Below, piece after piece: positions 34,181 to 39,283 of a stretch of 39,283 bases of DNA. The notes under the pieces are model-generated. The model ran no database searches, was not told where the DNA came from, and saw nothing but the letters and a program-made list of their open reading frames with translations. The stretch lies in the NCBI GenBank assembly GCA_947589415.1, contig CANQBP010000020.1:1-39283 (forward strand), given 5' to 3'. The stretch is from an uncultured Clostridia bacterium. Lineage in GTDB: Bacteria; Bacillota; Clostridia; Oscillospirales; Acutalibacteraceae. How positions within the stretch are numbered: position 1 is the first letter of the stretch; each line of letters opens with the position of its first letter. The position numbers and the translations under genes were made by a program.

Positions 34181-34252
34181 AAATACACCACACTCTTTTA
34201 AAATTTTTCTCTGGCTGTCGGATAATTTCAACAGGAACGACACAAACCACAA

Positions 34253-34283
34253 AACCCATCGGTCGGAACATGACCTTTGGGTT
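34253..34283 (-). promoter_or_regulatory. Hairpin in the pilus operon leader
   Basis: AACCCA (34253-34258) pairs with TGGGTT (34278-34283), and GGTC (34261-34264) with GACC (34272-34275), with a small internal loop between the two helices. On the minus strand it is followed by TTGTGGTTTGTGTC. It may be an attenuator; it does not match either cyclic-di-GMP riboswitch class as far as I can tell. Confidence 0.4.
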
Positions 34284-34323
34284 ATTTGTACAATGGTCCC
34301 TATGTTGCAATATCCTTTTTATT

Positions 34324-34352
34324 AGTTTATCACAAAAAACAAGAAAAGCCAA
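34324..34352 (-). promoter_or_regulatory. Promoter of the pilus assembly operon
   Basis: On the minus strand TTGGCT (34352-34347) and TAAACT (34329-34324) are spaced by 17 bases, giving a leader of about 135 bases before the PilMN start. Confidence 0.5.
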
Positions 34353-34625
34353 TGATTTTTTTATAAAAAAATGTATTTTATGCATATCGTTTAATTTATA
34401 ATGTATATTTTTAGCATAATGCACTATAACATTATATATTTTTTAATTCATTGAAGATATTGCATAAATTAAATTTGAGGTTCAAGTATTTTTTTATATC
34501 AATTATAGTCTATGATTGGTTTTTACTGTCTGAAGTTTTCAAAAGTACTTTTATGCGGCAGTAAAATGAACGGGCTGTCGGGGTTACGGGATAACATGGC
34601 AGGCACATTTTATTTTCTGCGCATG
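34353..34625. other. AT-rich intergenic region, no gene
   Basis: Between the pilus operon promoter and the repeat-protein gene the sequence is very A+T-rich (TATATTTTTTAAT-like stretches) with no credible coding frame, promoter pair or conserved RNA. It may simply be spacer. Confidence 0.4.
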
Positions 34626-34656
34626 AAACCCGAAGTTCTAAATGAGCTTCGGGTTT
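34626..34656. terminator. Hairpin terminator after the repeat-protein gene
   Basis: AAACCCGAAG (34626-34635) pairs perfectly with CTTCGGGTTT (34647-34656). It ends the minus-strand repeat-protein transcript; T-rich sequence is better on the plus side (CTGTTTTTATATTT a few bases on), so it may work both ways. Confidence 0.7.
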
Positions 34657-34696
34657 CGGTGCTGTTTTTATATTTGTATTTCACATTTGCGCTGCC

Positions 34697-37165
34697 TTAC
34701 TGTTTTTTACGGCGCTTGTACGCAACAGCCATTACCGGTATTGAAGCAGCAAGTGCGGCAAGTATCAGCATTATGCCCATATCGCCTGTTTGCGGCACAT
34801 CGGTATTTGTATTGGTATTATCTGTGGGGGTATTGTTTGTACCGCCGCTTGTCTGGTTATCCGTGGGATTTGTCGGTTTATTGCCCGGTTCTTCGCTTGG
34901 CTCTACACTCGGCTCGTCGCTCGGTTCTTCGCTTGGCTCTTCGCTCGGTTCTTCGCTCGGTTCTTCGCTTGGCTCTTCGCTCGGTTCTTCACTTGGCTCA
35001 TCACTCGGTTCTTCGCTTATTGCCACAAAAGTAATTCCGTTTTCATTTGCATATGCTTCCGCATAACTGCCACTATAACCGTGAATAACAATATCGTCGC
35101 ATCCGGCAAATACACCATAACCTATCTCGGTAACACTTGCAGGTATTGTTATATTTGTTAGTCCTGTGCAATATTCAAACGCATAATTACTTATTGACGT
35201 AACACTGTCGGGTATTGTTATACTTGTCAGTCCTTTGCAATATGCAAACGCATAATTACTTATTGACGTAACACTGTCGGGTATTGTTATACTTGTCAGT
35301 CCTTTGCAATACCCAAACGCATAATTACTTATTGACGTAACACTGTCGGGTATAGTGTAGGCACCATTCTTACCTCCGGGATATGCTACCAAAGCAGTCT
35401 TGTCTTTGTTAAACAGAACACCGTTTTCAAATAAATAATTCTCGTTATTCTTATCAACATCGATACTTGTCAGTCCTATGCAGCCAAAAAACGCACCCAT
35501 GCCTATTTCTGCAACACTGTCCGGAATTGTTATACTTGTCAGTCCTGTGCAATAGCTGAACGCAATTTCACCTATTGACGTAACACTGTCGGGTATCGTT
35601 ACTTCTGTCAGTCCTGTACAACTTAAAAACGCACTACTGCTTATTTCCGTAACACTGTCGGGTATAGTGTAGGCACCTTTATTACCTGCGGGATATACTA
35701 CCAGAGCAGTCTTGTCTTTGTTAAATAGAATACCGCTTTCAGATAAATAATTTTCGTTATTCTGATCAACGTTGATACTTGTCAGTCCCGTGCAATATGC
35801 AAACGCCCCCATACCTATCTCCGTAACACTGTCGGGAATGGTTATGCTTGTCAGTCCTGTGCAATAACCGAACGCCAATTCATCTATTGACGTAACACTG
35901 TCAGGTATGGTTATGCTTGTCAGTCCTGTGCAACCTTCAAACGCCGAATTACCTATTGATGTAACAGACTTACCGTCAATTTTGGAAGGAATAACAACAT
36001 CTCCTCCGTTTCCGTTATAACCTGTAATTGTTACACTGCCGTCCTCGTTTTCTTTCCACTCGTAATCGTCATATATTGCAACAAAAGTAAGTTCGTTTTC
36101 ATTTGCATAAGTTTCGGCATAGCTGCCACTATAACCGTGAATAACAACATTGTCGCATCCGTCAAATACAACAGGACCTATCTCTGTGACACTCGCAGGT
36201 ATTGTTACATCGGTCAGTCCTTTGCAATATGCAAACGCACCATCATTTATTGATGTAACACTGTCCGGTATAGTGTATGCACCTTCCTTACCTGCGGGAT
36301 ATATCAGCAAAACAGTTTTATTTTTGTCAAATAAAACACCATCTTCGGATGTGTAGCTTTCGTTATTTTCATCAACATTTATTTCTGTCAGTCCTGTGCA
36401 GTAGGCAAACGCACCCAAGCCTATCTCCGTAACACTGTCGGGTATGGTTACACTTGTCAATCCTGTGCATTCGATAAACGCACTATAACCTATTGATGTA
36501 ACACTGTCGGGTATGGTTATGTCTGTCAATCCTGTGCATTCTAGAAACGCAACATCACCTATTGATGCAACACTGTCAGGTACAGTGTAGGCACCTTTCT
36601 TACCTCCGGGGTATGTTATCAAAGTAGTTTTATTTTTGTCAAATAAAACACCATCTTCGGATGTGTAGCTTTCGTTATTTTCATCAACACTTATTTCTGT
36701 AAGTCCTGTGCAATACCCAAACGCATTATAACCTATTGATGTAACACTGTCGGATATGGTTACACTTGTCAGTCCTTTGCAGCCATAAAACGCCGAATTG
36801 CCTATCTCCGTAACACTGTCGGGTATCGTTATGCTTGTCAGTCCTGTGCAATCTTTAAACGCACCCGCACCTATATTCGTAACACTGTCGGGTATCGTTA
36901 TGCTTGTCAGTCCTGTGCAGTCGGCAAACGCACCCGTGCCTATATTCGTAACACTGTCGGGTATGGTTACGTTTGTCAGTCCTGTGCAATAACCGAACGC
37001 CAATTCATCTATTGACGTAACACTGTCGGGTATCGTTATACTTGTCAGTCCTGCACAGTCACAAAACGCACCCTCACCTATATTCGTAACACTGTCGGGT
37101 ATCGTTACACTTGTCAGTCCTGTGCAGTCATAAAACGCACCCTCACCTATACTTGTAATTGAATA
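34697..37165 (-). pseudogene. BspA-like leucine-rich repeat surface protein, 5' truncated
   Basis: The frame codes for at least 768 residues of 23-24-residue LRR_5 (BspA-type) repeats with the theme CTGLTSITIPDSVTSIG. They are interrupted by four copies of a 45-residue insert (INVDENNE... DGVLF... YPGGKKGAYT) and by two GYSGSYAE-YANEN segments that close two LRR blocks. Then come about ten SEEP/SDEP repeats, a T/N-rich linker, a sortase motif VPQTGD, a membrane helix and KRRKK. So it was a wall-anchored adhesin-like protein. The repeat coding continues upstream of the first ATG-like codon to about 37160 and then stops matching: no signal peptide, start codon or promoter remains. The 5' end was apparently removed by the element to the right. 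An internal TTG at 37003 is not a convincing start. Confidence 0.85.
34898..35020 (-). repeat. 12-base tandem repeat coding SEEP units
   Basis: About ten tandem copies of a 12-base unit (plus-strand form GGTTCTTCGCTC / GGCTCTTCGCTT) encode the S-(E/D)-E-P spacer before the sortase signal. Copies are nearly identical, so copy number may vary between strains without breaking the frame. Confidence 0.85.
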
Positions 37166-37186
37166 AGGGAAGAATAAAAAATCAAA

Positions 37187-37227
37187 AAATAGAGCCGATC
37201 CATGGTGATTGGCTCTATATTTTTTTA
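37187..37227. terminator. Bidirectional terminator at the element end
   Basis: ATAGAGCC (37189-37196) and GGCTCTAT (37211-37218) form a perfect stem flanked by A-rich sequence on the left and a TATTTTTTT run on the right, so it can stop transcripts from both sides and insulate the element. Confidence 0.75.
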
Positions 37228-37248
37228 AGCGTCAAGAACAGGCAATGA

Positions 37249-37266
37249 TTGAAAATAGGTTTTCAA
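37249..37266. promoter_or_regulatory. Inverted repeat before the replication genes
   Basis: TTGAAAA (37249-37255) and TTTTCAA (37260-37266) form a perfect 7-base palindrome with 4 bases between, 14 bases before the first start codon. It could be an operator or an initiator-binding site; no -10/-35 pair is clear nearby. Confidence 0.4.
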
Positions 37267-37279
37267 GTGGGTGTAAAAA

Positions 37280-37519
37280 ATGAACAAAGGCAATCAGGCA
37301 TATTTTTATATGCCGAAAGAAATAATGTCAGGCGAGTATAGGGATTATTCAGCAGAAACCAAGCTTCTGTTTTCAATGTTAATTTCAAATGCAAAAACAG
37401 CAACAGCTGTAGCCGATACAGCAAAGCTTATAGAGGACATTGGGATTAGAAAAATCAGTTCAATGCACAAATCACTTTCAAGTGAAATTGCCAGATTCAA
37501 AGAAAGTGAGGGTGCGTGA
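37280..37519 (+). CDS. Short RepA_N-like protein
   Basis: A 79-residue protein whose first 35 residues (YFYMPKEIMSGEYRDYSAET, then KLLFSMLIS) match the beginning of RepA_N replication initiators. It then diverges and ends with SSMHKSLSSEIARFKESEG. The start has GTGGGTGTAAAAA before it. Its TGA stop is one base from the ATG of the next gene, so the two are translationally coupled. It could be a regulatory half-copy of the initiator, a decayed duplicate, or an independent small protein. Confidence 0.6.
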   Translation: MNKGNQAYFYMPKEIMSGEYRDYSAETKLLFSMLISNAKTATAVADTAKLIEDIGIRKISSMHKSLSSEIARFKESEGA

Positions 37520-37520
37520 T

Positions 37521-38528
37521 ATGTTTGATTTTTTTTACGGCAACGAGGCGGAACAATATCAATTTTACAGAGTGCCGCAAGCACTTTTTACAGAAAATCA
37601 GTTTGTGAATATGTCATGTGAATCAAAACTTTTATATGGTTTTCTCCTCGATCGTTGCGGGATTTCTCGCAAAAATGAATGGTATGAAGAGGACGGCAGA
37701 CTTTTTGTTTATTTTAAGCAAGAGGAAGCCTGTGAGAAGTTAAATATAGGCAAAGACAAAGCTGTAAAGATTTTCAATGAGCTTGAAAAAATCGGATTAA
37801 TTTGCCGTAAAAAACAAGGGCAAGGAAAACCGATTAAGATTTTTGTATGCAATTTTGCAAGGACGTTGCAAGCAAACAATTCTCAGACTTCGGATGTAGA
37901 ACAGAATAACGAAGTCAAGACTTCTGAAAAACCGAAGTCTGAGGAGTTTCAAGTATGCAATAGCAGCAAAACAGAAGTCAAGACATCTGAAAAACCGAAG
38001 TCTAAACATCTGAAAAACCGAAGTCCTTATAGTATATATAAATATAATAATATACTTAAGAGTCAGACTGAGATGAATCATACTCAATCTATCTATCAAG
38101 GCAGCTTACCTGAGCAGAAGTCTGATAGTGACGGATGGACGGACGAGGATGTCAATGAAACAGAGAATTACATAAAAAGTATGATTGACTATCAATTTCT
38201 CATTAGAAAATTTGACTCGGAAGTTTTAGAATTGCTCGTTGACATTATACTTGAAGCTTACAATCCTAATTTGAGTGAAATTCAAATTCAAGGACAAAAT
38301 ATCCCCCGTCAAATTGTTCATCGACAATTTGAAAAACTCGATAGTTCCCACATTGAGTATGTTCTGGAATCGCTTAAAAAACAAGCTGCTGAAAGTAAAA
38401 TTAAAAACTTTCGTTCATATCTGCGAACCTGTCTGTACAATGCCCCTTATACAATGAACCTGCATTACGATACTGAATTTGAATATGACACACAAAACGG
38501 ACTTTTGCCCCACTGGGGTAAAAGTTGA
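37521..38528 (+). CDS. Replication initiator protein A (RepA_N family)
   Basis: A 335-residue protein with the N-terminal RepA_N winged-helix domain: FYRVPQALFTENQFVNMSCE, KLLYGFLLDRCG, then a second winged helix at about 60-110 (EEACEKLNIGKDKAVKIFNELEKIGLI). A low-complexity linker with two near-identical KTSEKPKS segments follows (about 133-165). The C-terminal helical region (about 205-330) resembles the DUF6017 domain common in ICE replication proteins. It should bind the element origin and start replication. I chose ATG 37521 (AGGGTG upstream) over the longer frame from 37440, which lies inside the preceding gene. Confidence 0.82.
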   Translation: MFDFFYGNEAEQYQFYRVPQALFTENQFVNMSCESKLLYGFLLDRCGISRKNEWYEEDGRLFVYFKQEEACEKLNIGKDKAVKIFNELEKIGLICRKKQGQGKPIKIFVCNFARTLQANNSQTSDVEQNNEVKTSEKPKSEEFQVCNSSKTEVKTSEKPKSKHLKNRSPYSIYKYNNILKSQTEMNHTQSIYQGSLPEQKSDSDGWTDEDVNETENYIKSMIDYQFLIRKFDSEVLELLVDIILEAYNPNLSEIQIQGQNIPRQIVHRQFEKLDSSHIEYVLESLKKQAAESKIKNFRSYLRTCLYNAPYTMNLHYDTEFEYDTQNGLLPHWGKS

Positions 38529-38543
38529 ATGGAGGAAATTGGA

Positions 38544-38855
38544 ATGACAATAGTTACACAAGAAAATGATTTAATCAATTTCAACGCAATCAAGTTTATA
38601 TCGACTTATGCAGCCCATGTAGGTACTGCTGATGATGAAGTTGAAGTGTATGTTCTGTTTGCATTTGACTTAAATGCAGATTTTCCCATCAGTAATGAAG
38701 CCGATGAGGAACTTCAAAGCAGAGCTTTACAGCTTGGAGTTTTTACAAGTGAGGACGAATGCAATAATGTGATTTCATCGTTGCTTTCGGCAATTAAAGC
38801 CGATTTGAAAGTATTTGTAATTCCTCAACCGTCTGAAAGCGGTGGGGATAAATGA
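38544..38855 (+). CDS. Small conserved-looking ICE protein, unknown function
   Basis: A 103-residue acidic soluble protein starting MTIVTQENDLINF. GGAGG lies 8 bases upstream of ATG 38544; an ATG at 38529 would overlap that site. It has no signal peptide, membrane helix or recognised motif. It overlaps the next gene by ATGA, so the pair is translationally coupled and probably functions together in the element. Confidence 0.65.
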   Translation: MTIVTQENDLINFNAIKFISTYAAHVGTADDEVEVYVLFAFDLNADFPISNEADEELQSRALQLGVFTSEDECNNVISSLLSAIKADLKVFVIPQPSESGGDK

Positions 38856-39223
38856 ACCATGTTGATGATAAAGAGAATATTCAAAAAATCATTACCTTTA
38901 GCTATCAAGGCGTAAAAATGACTTCTGACATTCTGAAAGAACTGTTTAATTCGTATCTTTCCAACTCTAAAAATGGGCAGCAAGTTCGATATGGTGATTT
39001 AGCCAAAAAAGGTAAACTGGACTCTATTGAGATTACCGAAAATAATATAGCTGATTTTATCAATACCGCTAAAAAATATGATATTGATTATGCCCTCAAG
39101 CGTGACAGTTCTACTGTTCCCCCGACTTATCATGTATTTTTCTCGGTAGGTAATGCCGAGAATTTTAAAAAAGCGTTTGCAGAATATGCTTACGGTGTTT
39201 CAGTAAATCTAAGGAAACACTGA
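38852..39223 (+). CDS. PcfB-like protein (DUF3801)
   Basis: A 123-residue protein with the DUF3801/PcfB pattern: TFSYQGVKMTSDILKELFN, QQVRYGDLAKKGKLDSIEIT, then NIADFINTAKKYDIDYALKR and YHVFFSVGNAENFKKAF. In pCF10, PcfB accompanies the relaxosome and the coupling protein; related genes precede the TraG/VirD4-type gene in Firmicutes ICEs. The start at 38852 overlaps the previous stop. It ends 60 bases before the window edge; the next gene is not visible. Confidence 0.75.
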   Translation: MNHVDDKENIQKIITFSYQGVKMTSDILKELFNSYLSNSKNGQQVRYGDLAKKGKLDSIEITENNIADFINTAKKYDIDYALKRDSSTVPPTYHVFFSVGNAENFKKAFAEYAYGVSVNLRKH

Positions 39224-39283
39224 TTTAATCGCAAAAAATAATTCTATATTAGAATAATGAAATATAATAGGATCAGACTGTGC

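Larger units (their letters stand above)
37159..39283 (+). mobile_element. Left end of an integrative conjugative element (partial)
   Basis: Right of about 37160 the repeat gene ends abruptly and a rightward gene set of ICE type begins: a RepA_N-like fragment, a replication initiator, a small unknown protein and a PcfB/DUF3801 protein, with coupled starts. This set is known from Firmicutes conjugative elements, just ahead of the TraG/relaxase region. No integrase or att site is visible; the rest lies beyond the window. The exact junction is inferred from where the LRR repeat pattern breaks (37157-37162). Confidence 0.65.

Noticed and set aside
34190-34330. Cyclic-di-GMP riboswitch before the pilus operon
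   Set aside because: A CCGATGG-like segment caught attention, but the paired loops and the conserved core of class I or II are missing.
1-39283. CRISPR array, retron or prophage structural genes
   Set aside because: No regularly spaced direct repeats and no cas genes; the only RT belongs to the group II intron; no capsid, tail or terminase genes are seen.

Overview
The window looks like the chromosome of a low-GC Gram-positive anaerobe, most likely a Clostridia member of the Ruminococcus/Oscillospiraceae type. This is inferred from the A+T-rich Firmicutes-style promoters, strong GGAGG ribosome binding sites, TTG starts, the rimP-nusA-ylxR-ylxQ-infB operon, a clostridial-style type IV pilus operon, a sortase-anchored BspA-like repeat protein and an ICE-type replication module. 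The species cannot be named from sequence alone.

Left part (1-3050): most of a group II intron (reverse strand, class C-like, 3' end outside the window) sits just downstream of a terminator-like hairpin. Next to it is a compact RNA-rich locus: a 30-codon membrane peptide gene on the minus strand, and two consensus promoters that face each other and drive overlapping complementary RNAs. This resembles a type I toxin-antitoxin pair. It is followed by about 490 bases of non-coding DNA that folds into many perfect helices (candidate large structured RNA) and a tRNA-Pro(GGG).

Stress module (3199-7807): an XRE repressor, an ImmA/IrrE protease and a metallophosphoesterase are transcribed leftward. 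A Y-family DNA polymerase, followed by a WYL regulator, is transcribed rightward. The shared control region carries ACTGCAC half-sites around a consensus promoter. Together they suggest a protease-relieved, LexA-independent DNA-damage response.

Metabolic and core part (7925-24713): GH13 alpha-glucan hydrolase; a free-standing small RNA divergent from it; a transporter remnant; birA with an ECF vitamin-transporter S component; a coiled-coil protein; a lipoprotein; secA; a zinc-ribbon protein; a propeller-like hypothetical protein; then the rimP-nusA-ylxR-ylxQ-infB operon behind a strong leader hairpin.

Type IV pilus part (25031-34180, all minus): pilMN fusion, pilO, prepilin peptidase, pilB, pilT and pilC form one operon ending at a perfect hairpin. 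Two pilin-like genes follow with their own promoter.

Right end (34697-39283): a BspA-like leucine-rich repeat, cell-wall-anchored protein has lost its 5' end where an integrative element begins near 37160. That element starts with a bidirectional terminator and carries a RepA_N-type replication gene, a small unknown protein and a PcfB-like (DUF3801) protein, typical of the first genes of a conjugative element whose remainder lies beyond the window.
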